Shown one piece after another: positions 21,484 through 33,500 of a stretch of DNA of 64,000 bases (the first letter of the stretch is position 1; every line of letters starts with the position of its first letter). This DNA is from Clytia hemisphaerica. Its lineage: Eukaryota; Cnidaria; Hydrozoa; Leptothecata; Clytiidae. The stretch spans positions 2,300,260-2,364,259 of the forward strand of contig CACVBU010000681.1 of NCBI GenBank assembly GCA_902728285.1. The letters are read 5' to 3'. The notes under the pieces are model-generated. The model was not told the origin of the DNA. It saw only the letters and a program-made list of their open reading frames with translations, and did not search any database. Both the position numbers and the translations under genes were made by a program.

Positions 21484-21867
21484 TACTTTTATACAACCAA
21501 TCTGGAGACTTTAGCATATGATTCAAATCAACAGATACCAGCTCCCATTCAAAGTCCTAATTCTCTTCTGCAAAGCCCACCACCTGTCTCGTCATTTGCT
21601 GTTTTAGCACAGTCAAGCCCCTCTAAGCGATTGAAGATTGAAAACAAACATTTAGTCCTGGATAACTCATGCAGAATCTGTAAGATTAAACACCAATCTA
21701 AAGCTGATATTGAGTCTGACAGTCCTTGGATAGGGTGCACTAAGGATGAGTGTGATTATTGGGTACATTCTGTGTGTAAGGGATTTGCAGATGCCGATGA
21801 AGACAAGACTGAAGGACTAAACTTCTACTGCCCTGAACATAACGTACAAGAGCTAAAACATGCTTAA
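21484..21867 (+). CDS. PHD-finger coding segment (partial gene or relic)
   Basis: An open frame gives a proline/serine-rich stretch, a basic SSPSKRLKIEN motif and then a PHD-like zinc finger: CRIC, WIGCTKDEC, YWVHSVC and FYCPEH. The ligand pattern is Cys4-His-Cys2-His, with His replacing the usual last Cys. PHD fingers bind histone tails and occur in chromatin proteins and some DNA transposon proteins. The 5' side lacks a clear start; an acceptor ttag at about 21514 is possible. A 57-codon ORF overlaps the stop (atgcttaaa at 21859) and continues the lysine-rich character, which suggests a frameshift. The piece is a fragment of an active or decayed gene. Confidence 0.5.
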   Translation, partial: YFYTTNLETLAYDSNQQIPAPIQSPNSLLQSPPPVSSFAVLAQSSPSKRLKIENKHLVLDNSCRICKIKHQSKADIESDSPWIGCTKDECDYWVHSVCKGFADADEDKTEGLNFYCPEHNVQELKHA

Positions 21868-22034
21868 ATTGAAAGGTCGGAAGCAGAAAGTTGGTCGCAC
21901 TAAGGAGAATATCTCTCCACATCCAAAGAAAAATACAGCAGCTACAAGTTCTTCCAATTCTGGTACAAGGTCTTCCAATTCTGGAACAAAAGAAAAAGAA
22001 ATACAACTGTCAGGACCAGAGGAGGCCTTCAAGT

Positions 22035-22112
22035 AACAGGAGTGAAGACAAGAGGAGGGGTGAAGACAAGAGGAGGTGTGAAGACAAGAGGAGGAGTGAA
22101 GACAATGAGGAG
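22035..22112. repeat. Short minisatellite (GAAGACAAGAGGAGG-type, ~18 bp)
   Basis: Four to five copies of agtgaagacaagaggagg with small changes. In one frame it encodes repeated EDKRR. Confidence 0.75.
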
Positions 22113-22139
22113 GTTGTGGAAAAAAATAAAAGTAAGTTT

Positions 22140-23220
22140 TATATCCTATATTTTATTTCTATAGGGAGACATTATTAAAAGAATGTTTGCTTTATTTTGG
22201 ACATCTTGATTTCTGTCATGAGGAGGTTTCTTTGATTGAAGGTAGGAAAATACGTACGTTGAGTTTGAGTTTGGAGAAAATCCTGAAAATGCGGGAGATT
22301 TGGCTGAATTTTTTTCCCCACGAGAGAAAATGTTGGCATGCGGGAGTGTCCCGCCCAATGCGGAAGAGTTGACAGCTATGTTGTTTGTTACTCTGAGAAC
22401 AAAACACTTTGTCAGGGTGAAATCAATTGGTAAAAGTTTAGGTGATTGTAAAAAAAAATTGTAGGGACTCCTAGTGGAGAATTGTTGATTTCTTAGATTC
22501 CTTAGTTTGGGGTTAGCTGTCAGACAAAATATGACTCATCAAAGATCGTGGGACTGTTTTCGGACAAAAAAGCAGTCGTAGTAGACAAACTCCTGCGCTG
22601 ATTCTATTTTGTCTAGACTCAAGCTGTTTTGTTGTGCAGGAATAGAAAGTGTTGGACTAGAAAGTGAGATGCACCCGGACCTATTACCAACTTTGACAAA
22701 AAACAAACAATTGGATAACCCATTGCATTAATCTTATTACAATGGGGGCGCCGAGTCTCCGCTTGATACCATGCCCACAGAAGTCGCTTTTTTCCTTTGG
22801 TTTTTTCGATTGGTTAGTTTTGGAAAATCTTCATTGGCAGTAAAGTGTTCAATGTGGAAAGTTGTATGAATTTTTCGATGTCAGTGTTATTTTGTTGGTT
22901 GATTGCTTGTTGAATCTGACAAGAAAAAAGTAAACAAGTATTTTTTCAAACAGGTATTTCTTTTTCTAACCAAGGATATGAAGGATTCAAGCCACACAGC
23001 CCATTGACTCTTCTCTAAATTTGCCGACCTAAAAACTCTTATTGCTATTTCAATGAAGAGAATTTTTTCCTTCAAAAATTACAAAATGTAGACAAAAATT
23101 CCATGAATGACCGAAATAAAAAGACTTTCTGACTGACATGCCCACCTCTGAAATCTAGGATCAGGTGACAGCAAACCAAGAATTCCAGCCTCATTAGATT
23201 CAATTGGCAGTAATGTGTGG
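22140..23220. other. Non-coding spacer
   Basis: No supported gene. Short ORFs only. Confidence 0.5.
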
Positions 23221-23270
23221 CTATTAGCCTTGACTTTGGTGCAGGAGGTTGAGGTTCGATTCCCACTCAG
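23221..23270 (+). other. Pol III B-box-like motif, possible SINE
   Basis: gaggttcgattcccactc at 23251 is an excellent match to the tRNA B box (GGTTCRANNCC). No clear A box or folded tRNA is seen upstream, so this is at best a SINE remnant. Confidence 0.3.
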
Positions 23271-26200
23271 TGCTGTGATTTGCTTGGTAAGTGAATGCAC
23301 CTTCCCAATGTAGGGATAATGGGTCCTAGGACCTCTTAGTACGAAATATATAGATATAGCTATTATACACAAGCAGATCTGTGTTTTGAATAAGTTTAGT
23401 TTTAAAATCACTAGAAAGTTGTGGGCAGGGATGTTTAAGGACAGCTAGTGAGAGAAAAGAGATCTTATCAACCTGAAATATTGGTGATGATGTTAATGAT
23501 AATCATGTTATTTCTTGGTAAATTTGTTGACAATATTACTGCTTGAACCTACTTGAACATTTTGAAAGTGAAAGTAGGTTGTTTACTACCTTTATGTAGT
23601 AGACCCACGCCCCCCTACCATTGAATCCTGAGAGTTTTTCCAAGAAGATGATGTTATGAATTTATTTTTGCTGATATTAGTATGTTGAAGGGTAACTTCT
23701 GGAGTGAATGATCTGTCCTTGGAGACTCAGGAGACTAAGTATATCAAATTTTGCGTTTTGAAAAACAGGTGAATAATTCATGTTTATAACTGATTAAAGG
23801 AAGAGTGTACTGCATACTTTAAAAAGTTTACCTGCCTTAAAAGTTTCTTAAAATGAACAAAATGTTTACACCTTGGAAGTTTCCAAAGTAGACACCCATC
23901 TATTATGCTCAATGGTTGATAGACTATTCCAGAAATTTAGCTAGACTTCTTACACATGACATATTTATTTTTGACCAAATTTGTCCGATGTTTTATGAAC
24001 ATGTCTTATTTGTTAATAATTTTGGGTTGTTGAGTAATAATTTCAAGACAGGTGACTTTTATATTCAAGCTTCCAATTCAATTTTTGAATTCTAGGTTGG
24101 GGTGTGCATTTGCAATTGGTTTTCTATATATGTTCATTTTAAATGTGACAAATTGGTTACAAAATACAATTCCATAGGCAGCCACAGGGTTCTTACACCA
24201 CTTCCATTTCTACCAACTGCTTTGAATTACCCTGTGTGCAATAGCAAGGATATGCTTACTGATTGGTTAAAAATACTTTGACCAATAGAGATATCTGGCA
24301 ATATTGAATCTGTATTGAATCTCTTTGTTCACCCAGTACCCCCTCCCCTTTGGGGTGGGTGAAAAAAAGTCAAGTCTGAGTGCAAGAAAAATATGCTTAT
24401 AGGACAATGTTTGCAGGGAAACACCAGAATTGCTAGTTGTGTTTAATTTTGAATGATTTTAACATCCCTGATCTCGTGGTACTTGCTAAAATATTTGCTA
24501 TTTTTTAGTAAAGACGCTACAAATCAGCAATTTCTCCCTTTCTTTACATCCTTGCAAGTTTTTTACATGTTTTTGCTAATTGAAAACGTTTAGCAAGGCT
24601 TTTAATTACATTCTTCTCACCTTGACTTAAGCTCACTCAGCATAAAGTTATCACTTCCTGTTCAAAAACGTGTATGATTTATTGACAAGTATTGTCTTCT
24701 TAAAGTATTTTTTAATGAGTGTAGTGGTAACAAATAGAAACTGCTTAACATTGCTATAATTTTGTCAATCAATGGCAATGATGTTGCTTTATTTCTAATA
24801 TTTTGTTAGTTTTTTTACAAGGGTCTATGTGAGGAGAGCAGTTTGCTTTGTGACCTTACCTCAGTCTGTGCATCTATTACTTGATATTTTTATTTTCTTC
24901 TGTTTCAAACTGTGATCAATCACATCAAGTTATACCGTCATGTTTTATTTTGTTTTCAATAGAAGGAAATCAAAAAATGCAACCATAGGATATCAATATT
25001 GGCTGTTTGATGAACTCCTTTTAGATATCTCAATACCTGACGTATGAATGCTTCCTACAATACATGTTTTTTATATAAGATTGTCCAAAATTTTTGAAAA
25101 CTTCCAATGTTGCCTAAACTTTCTCTTAAAACGGTTTTATTTTCATCATTTTGTGTGTATTTTGGTGAAATTTCTTAAGAAATCGGGTCTTTTATAGTAT
25201 CTAATGCCTTAAAATTTCTTAATTTGTACTTAATATTAGGCCATTGAAGCCTTGTTCTTATAAAGCTTTTACTGAATATGTACATTTAGTTGTAAGACAG
25301 GCAAGAATAGTTTTGCTTTTTTACTTCTTTCCTTAAGGAGTGTACAAATTTGATAAGGATTTTATACTAAATTGTGGCAATGCTTTTTTTAAACAAGAAA
25401 GATTTTCGATAATTTAAGAGTACTTATAGAAAAATTTTCATAATAACTTCCTATAACCTCCAGCATTTAAAGAAGATCAAACTGTTTGATAACAGTCATA
25501 TTAAATTGTAATCTTTTTTTAAGATGTTGATTTCATAACATGATTGCTTGTATTATGAATGGGGAATATTGTTGAATTATGCTACATTAATACTATGTGC
25601 CACTATGATTTTTTTTTCATATAAAAATAATCTGTTATTAAAATTCAGGTCTATTTTTAGAATTCAGCATGAGAAAGTCACATTCATATTTCCTTTGATG
25701 GAATTACATATAATGTTTGATCTATGGTTTTCCATCAAGAAACTTTCGTTATGAGATACGTTGAAGTTGACATTTTTAATTTCCTCTTGGTACTGACCTG
25801 CATCGTTAATGATTAATGAGTTTAATGAGGATGTAATTAAAACATCTCAAATAGTCATTTTTTTCACTGCTTAGTAGACTTATAGCATTTAGACAATGTC
25901 TGTTTTAATTGATATGGTTTTAGTCCGAAACCTGACTGACAGTTTATCGAAAAATCTGTTTCATGTGTGTTTTGCAACTGAATTTTTGCAGAACAACTCG
26001 GGTAAAATGTTAAATTGGCAAAACTGTATTTTTTTATTCTGGAGAGATTTCGAGAATTAACTTTGTCTACCAATGTTCAAGGTGTCTATGGGATTGATCA
26101 TAATCACTCAAAAATAAATTGTGTCACCAATATATGTTTGGGAGGGGCGTAATGGATAAATTATAAAATTTCTCTCGTTATACAACCGTTGTTTTTAATT

Positions 26201-26720
26201 ACTTCATATCTGAAGTCTGAATTAGAATAAAAGTACAATTAGAGTAGAAAAAGTACAACATCTTTTAAAATATTCTGTCAACACATCAAGTACTCTTTGC
26301 ATCACATTTGTTTATATATGGTTTTAAAACTGTTGTTGAGTAGTAGGAGAAAATTTGTGTGTTGTACTCTTGTGGTCCCTTGTAATAACAGGATATGTCT
26401 GTTTGAATAAGGAACGATTTGTATATGTAACAGTTGATCAAAGTTGCAGTCGTTCAAGAGTAACCTTTTATAGCAGTTCTTATGTGTTTATACTTTTCAG
26501 TTCATTCTTTGTTGAATTTTTCAATATATTATAATTATTGATGTTTGGGGAATATATTTTGATATATTTGTCTGTCTACTGTAGTTATGGTTTAAGGAAT
26601 ATTTTGAAAATTTACATGTTTGAGGCCAACAGTAAAAGAATTGAAACATGAGGCTAAAGTCAGGCCTTAGATATTAGTACTAAATCATGTGCTTTGTATA
26701 TTCGTTATTAGTTTAGTATT
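23271..26720. other. AT-rich intergenic region upstream of the USP-like gene
   Basis: About 3.4 kb without supported coding sequence. Any promoter or 5' untranslated exon of the USP-like gene may lie here or at 27.2-27.36 kb, but no signal can be assigned. Confidence 0.5.
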
Positions 26721-27043
26721 GGGCTATTCCAGAAAAGATTTGTACCCCCTATGTTGAGGAGGTCTTTTATAGGAACTAGGTAACCCCCTTGATTTTTTTT
26801 CAATTTTCCAGGAACACTCTGGATTTCTGACCTCATTTTACTGACTTCCCTGAATTTTTAACTTCGTTTTTACTGACCTTGGATTGCCCATCTTATTTTA
26901 CTGACTACCCTGGATTGCCCATCTTATTTTACTGACTACCCTCGATTTTTACACTCAAAAAACCTGGATTTCCTATTTTCCAGACCACCGTGGACGTCAC
27001 ACTTCCTCGACATAGGGGGTACAGACTATTTCTGGAATAGCCC
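26721..27043. mobile_element. MITE, 323 bp, GGGCTATTCCAGAAA termini
   Basis: gggctattccagaaa at 26721 pairs with tttctggaatagccc ending at 27043. The pairing continues through gtaccccctatgt/acatagggggtac. ATT flanks both sides and may be the target duplication. Inside are about three 31-33 bp direct repeats of the form tttactgactaccctggattgcccatc. Confidence 0.85.
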
Positions 27044-27080
27044 ATTTACAGCAAATGTGGGATTGAACAATATTCTTCTC

Positions 27081-27216
27081 AAGTCCATTTGCTTTAAGCG
27101 TGCACTCTTCTTGCTACCATATAGAAACCATGTCAGCGTTGTTAAGAGTGATTCCCTTGAGAGTGGTTTCCATATGGTAAAACAGAATAGAGTGCACACT
27201 CACAGCAAATGGACTT
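27081..27216. mobile_element. MITE, 136 bp hairpin
   Basis: aagtccatttgct pairs with agcaaatggactt. The arms continue with gcgtgcactct/agagtgcac and accatatagaaacca/tggtttccatatggt. Confidence 0.8.
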
Positions 27217-27356
27217 TAGTTTTCTCTATTTTTCCCTAATTTAGATGTTATAAAGACAATTATACAAAAATGAAACGAGAAAAATATTAAATAAAAAATG
27301 CTTATAGCAATAAAATTTGACACATCACCCTAAAAGAATTCCACCCTCTCTATCCA

Positions 27357-27551
27357 ATGGAGACAGCAGCTTATCAAGATGAACTGGAAGATCAACTGGG
27401 AAGTTTCCCGAAATCCTTTTCATTTGAGAATGACTTGAAATCTCACGTATCAAGACCACGGTTGGAAAGTCGAATGTCAATATGTTTACCCAGTAAAGGA
27501 TTTGTCAACGGACCAGGAGAAAATAACTGTTTCCTAAATGCAGCTATTCAG
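27357..27551 (+). CDS. USP53/54-like exon 1 (start, catalytic Cys box)
   Basis: 65 codons from METAAYQDEL to NAAIQ, followed by the donor gtatga. Contains Cys58 in GPGENNCFLN. Confidence 0.88.
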
Positions 27552-30500
27552 GTATGAACGTCTTTATTAATTTAGTACACTTACATGAATTTTGACAATA
27601 TTTAACAATGAAACAGGCCCAGTGGAATCAGGGAGACTGGGGAGACTTGAGATTTTTTTCTCAAGTTCCTAGCGAATTTTATCTCATTTTGAGCCTTTAG
27701 TCTCCCCTTTCTTACGATCGTCGTTCCGCCATACCTGTGAAATGCTGCACAAGGGTACATGATCTTTTTAAAATGGATAAAAAATTGATTGGTTTAGTAA
27801 AGAATAGTCAAAAATGTAATAGTTTCGTAGTTACTCCTTCTGTTCTAGGATTTTATGGTGGACCTTTTTTATTTTCTTTCAAGTTCTTGATTCATACTTT
27901 AGCTATATATCTTGCTTCTGTTTAACTACTGATATATATTTACCTTACTGGATCCTTTTTAATGATGTCAACAAACTTTCTATTTCTTTTTGGTACATAC
28001 AATCCTGGTTATTTGTCCGGCTGCTTATCTCCCCTTCCCTCATGTTCAAATTTGATTTGGAGTCAGTCATAAAACCACAGTGCAGTTTGACGCTCTCAAA
28101 TTCGATTTTCAAGGAAATTTGATTTACATCGAATAAGGAGAGCGTATCGCATGGAAGGGCGTCATTTACAAGAGTTTCTTGTTGACGGTGACTTTCAATA
28201 TTATCGAATAACGGAGTAGATTAAATAGTAGAACGTCGAATTAGAGCGTATCAACTGTATAATTAAGCGACATAAATTCAATTTTTTTGTTTTTATAGCT
28301 TTTGTGGCATGTGAATGTATTTCGGAGAAGTTTTCGACTACTTGATGGTCATGTTTGTGTGGAAAACGCTTGCATCTTCTGTTCACTCAAGGTAAGTTTT
28401 CTGTTTTAAGCGGTCTTAGCGTGAAGATAAAGCATTCAGATACGGTGTACAAGGTCTTGATGAGTTCAATCACCGGCCGGGTCATGCTAAAAAGACTTCG
28501 TGCTTAGTACAAAATAGTACTTGATGCCTCTATGCTTGATACTCAGTGATTCAGGGAAAAATTAAGAGTAAGTTTCAGGTTACACTGACCTAGGGAGAGC
28601 TGAATTTAAACACAATGGCAGTCGTGTCACACTCTGTCTCAGTATTGAGAAAAATCGATTTCAAGTAACCTCCAAGTAAGTCAGTGGAGAAATCAAGTGA
28701 AAGGAGTGGCGCACTCGACTGCGGTCGCAAACTGGCTCACCTTAAGTTTTGTTGGAAAAATCCGATGCGTCCATGTGGCTAATCGGTAGAGCATTCGATT
28801 TACAATCTAAGAGTGTACTGGTACGGTTTAGTTGGGTCACCAAAACTCAGTGTATGAGTTTCTTAGATCTGATCCGATTCTGATATCAAAGCGGTGAGAA
28901 CTTGGGACGAGCTGATAGTATGCGCAACATCTAAATATTCAATCTCCTACGTCTAGCGCAAATAGAAAAGGGGATCGAATCCCTCACTCTCGGGTCTGCT
29001 GATTGCTTTATTTTTCTTTTAGATTTTATTACAATACTTTAGTGGCCAGTTTTTCCGGAATTATGATGGATATTTACTTCTATTTTCTAACGTCAAGCTA
29101 ATACTCATACAGTTGACGCTCTTTAATCCGACGTTCAACTATTCGATACGCTCCTTTTTTCCATAATATTGAGAGTCACCGTCAACAAATAACTCCCATA
29201 AGCAACAAAAACAAGGCTATTCGATATGCTCCCTTATTCGATGAAATCTAATTCCTCTTGAAGTGAATTACAGAACCTCAACTGTATCAATGATATCAAT
29301 CGATTGGTTATGCACTTTTTTTCATTTTCAATTTTCACAGAAAGTGTTCAAGCAATTGGAAGGTTCAGACGAATCCGTTATCGCAGCAGATGACATGCGA
29401 CTTGCCATGGCTAATGCTTTTGTGGTACGTGTGTTTTGATTTATTCTGGCATTGTTTGTTATCAGACTGTTTCTACTGAACAAAGATTCTTCTAGCTCAA
29501 AATGAGGTGGAATTTCCATAATCATCCGTAAAAAGGGCACTCTTTCGTTATTTAGGAATGTTTTTTATCTTTAACATGGTCTCTGATTTATATCAACTGT
29601 ATCAACTGTTTCTGTAAGACAAAAAATTAACAACGATAAACTGCCATGATGATAGAAGGAGGACACCTTCATTTCCAATGTTTCAAACGTCTATCAGTGT
29701 ACAAAAAATAAGTATATAGTACAAAGCTCTTCTGTCCGTCTCAGGCGGATGTCCGTCTAAGCGAGGTATTAAAAGAGCTGAAAAGAGACTTTTTTCGTCT
29801 CCAAATCCAACAAAGAACTGCAAACTTAAAAGAAACTCGCCTGATTTTTTGTTTAAAGTCTATTAACGTCTGAGGCCAAAAACTTTGCTTTGGTCTGCTC
29901 TATAGTTTTCTTTTCTTTTTCGTGTTTAGGATGAACGCAGATTTCAATTAGGACGAATGGATGATGCAGCCGAATGCTTTGTAAGATTTCATCTAGTCTA
30001 GATTTTGCTCTTTGTATTCTAATGTGTTTAAAACAACACTTATTTATAGTTTGTCTTCTTTACTTATATCTTTTGCCAAAACATTCTAAACTTATCTCAG
30101 AAATTACAAGATGCGTGAAAATTAAGGGTAGCGCGAATATCCTATTTTATGTGGTGCGCGAAAATTAAACGCGCGAAATTAAAAGTCGGGAGGAAATTTA
30201 TCGAACGTACGTTGTAATCAGGTTCAATCTCATCAAAGCCTTTTCTGATCAACTATTTCATTCCTCTTTTGCAGGAGAACATTTTAACGAGACTTCATTT
30301 CCACACGGCACGTAACGAAGCAGAAGAGTCGTGCTCAGTCCCCCATTGTATTCCTCATCAGAAGTTTGCCAATCATATTCTCGAACAGGTATATCTCAAT
30401 ATAACTTCATTACACAAAATTAACATGTTTTGTTTAAACGTGAATTGACCTGTGTCGTGTTAAATATAATCGTCTGACAAAATTTGAGCCATGGTAATTT

Positions 30501-33500
30501 TTAAAAGCCACGCCTATCGCGTTAATAAAGTCCAAGCTTACGTGTTGACTTTTTACAAATGGGCTTAGGAGGGATGCAAAAGAAACTAAAGTTGTACCAG
30601 TGCAGTTAGCTTATTCGACAGTGGGCCATTAAACAAAATTCTAATAGCTCGGTTTCATTTTGAGTATCGCAAATCTTAATTTCAGACATTTTGCAAGTGC
30701 AAGGCGACCAGTGAACCGAAGCCATATTATCAATTTGTTTATTACGTTGCTGCCTCCGCTCTTGTGTAAGTGTAGAATCGATTTTTTACATCCCCCTATA
30801 TCACATATGGCTTTCACTGCAGGCGGTTCTCCCACCACCACCATAACTCGGACGTTTTACTCGTTTCCTGCAGTTCCCTGAAATAATTTTATAGCTTATA
30901 CCGTACGTCACGGCTTTTTTCTACGTAGTAACGTTTATTCCACTTTCCGACTTTTTCGAATGTTTGGAGCCCAGATTTTTTTACGTCACTTTATAGTTTT
31001 GAAGCTTATGCTTGTCGAATTTGCATCAAAACACTTGAAAAGGCTTCTTTTTTAAGAAAACCATCAAAGTGTCCCCGAAAAATGGGATGAAATAATCCTG
31101 GTTTTTGGTGAGGTACACGCTCCAAAAAATTTAATTTGTTCGATACTTGAGAATCGAGCTCCAAACACTCGAAAAAAAGTCACAGTTGAATAGACGTTCC
31201 TGTCGTGATGTGTAGTATCAGTTAAGTATTTTGAGGCTAATTTTAACGTTTTCACCAACTTTTTTTGTTCCTTCTTCTTCACAGACAGCAAGCGAAGATA
31301 TGTCAACACGAGAAAAGACCTTTGGTTTTGGGTGACTTGCTTAAGAGAACATCGCAATATGGTGACATAAGACCGTGTCCGGTGAGTTGAAGAAATTTTT
31401 TGGAACAATCACTTTAAAAGAGGTTGTATCAAAATTAATCTGGTTTTGGTTGTTGTTGACAAGCTTTTTCAGATTGTTGCAAACAAATGGAATTTAGTGA
31501 TTGCTTTGTAATTCAGAGAAATTCTAAGGAAATCGGAGCTCCCATCCGAACTTAAATATTACCGTAAGTTGGTCTAATGTCAACATCCCTCTTCTAATTT
31601 CGTCCTTCTTTAGAGATAGGAATAATACCAGGAAGGTCAGAAACACTGATGGACTCCTCAACTGATTGCTAAGCAAAGAAAATTAGTTTCAATCAGCGAT
31701 TCCGACCTTCCTATTAGTCATATCTCCTGCAAAGAAGAAATTAGAAGAGGGATGTCGACAACTCTCGGTAATGACATGTCTAGGATATTTTTTAAGATCA
31801 TATTTTTCCTTTATTCGTAGATTGCATAATTATTTTAATGCTTCGATTTTCTTTTTTAAGGATGAAAAACGTTGCAAGTATAAAGGCCATCCAGAGAATT
31901 TGACCCGAATTGAAAATACACTTTTAAATCGACCAGATGTGGGTAAGGCAGAAATTTAATATTAACTTCTTCATTATTTGTGCATTGCGACATATAGCAA
32001 GTTTGAGCTTTCTCACCTTTGGCCTTGGGTACCATTTTTAATTTTATCATGAAATTTCCATAGATTTATAAAGCCCGAACTAAAGGCTAGAAGTAAAGCT
32101 TTTGCTGAAAAGTGTGCTGTTGTTAGGTAGGAAATCTTGCCCGAATCACGTGACATTACAATAGAATTTCAGCGATTGACCACTCAGAAGCTTCGCGGGT
32201 TTTCGAAAACAGTAGCAACAATATTTTTTCCGATATTCACTTTGTTTTGCCTGCGATGGCTGAAAGCTCGACATCTAGCCCTTCGGGATTTATAAATCTA
32301 TGGAGATTTCTTTCATGCATTATTTCACTTTTTAAACCATCTCAGTATTAGCTTTGTCATTGACATCAATCTTGAGTCTTGAGCAAATAATTCTTTTTAC
32401 CCTTCGTGAATCCTTCTAGTTTTTTAGTTAGGGTATAGGCCCTCTCTCCCATCAAGATGCGCGGAGGCTTAAGATCAATTTATATACTACAGAAGATTTA
32501 ACTGTGTCTTGATTTCTTCCATAACGATCAAGACCTCGCTTTCTGCACTGCCAATCTGACTTTAAGCTCATTCTTAAAATTCTTAAAGACGTTTGTTTTG
32601 TTCCCTCTCTTAGTGACAGTCGGTATAATTTGGGACACAGATTCACCGAGTTCATCCTACATTGTAGACGTGATGGATTGTATCTCTGAAAGACTTTTTA
32701 TGGTCGATGTAAGTTCAAAATTTCTTGACCAGCATCTTGCTTATCAATAGGGGTTAAACTTTGAGTCTAATGACATCTTCATACAGTGCATAGTGTCAGC
32801 CCCCTGCTAGTTGGGGGGGGGGCGCTACACCCTCCAAAAAGCCAAAAAAAGGGTGGGGGCTAAAGATGCTTCAAAGATTCGGGGGACCTAATGTACTTGG
32901 CTTGGGGGAGCTTAAACCTCATCATTTAATGTGGGGGCTGAATACTTCATCTTAATGGTAGGCTTCAATTACTCAAATTAAAGCTCATGAAGCTGAAAAT
33001 CTTTCTAGCTGACGCTATGACATATTTTTATAAGAACATAAAACTGAGCAATGATCAAAATACCTTAAGTGTATTAATTTTGGCGTGTACTTAATTTGGC
33101 GGTTGAGCGACAGGCTAATTTTGGCGGGTATTTAATTTGGCGGTTGATCAATTTTGGAAATTTTGGCGAGGATTTAATTTGGCGAATTGGAAATTTTGTC
33201 ACACTGAAATGGGTGAAAATTACTCAAAAATATACTAAAAAGTTGTGATTCTTCACATAATTCTATTTTTGTTAATTTTGGCGGGTATTTAATTTGGCGG
33301 TTGACCGATTTTGAAAATTTTGGCGGGTATTTAATTTGGCGGATTTCGCCTAAAACCGCCAAATCCGCCAAATCCGCCAAATTTAATCCCCGCCAAAATT
33401 AATACACTTAAGGTATTAAGAACAACATTTTAAGGCACTTATTTTCTTAGGAAAATGGACAAAAATAGTCTCAAAATGGTGGAAATAAGAACATGTTAAG

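Noticed and set aside
28769-28838. Functional tRNA-Val gene
   Set aside because: Mismatched anticodon stem and a degenerate T arm. Better explained as a SINE head or pseudogene.
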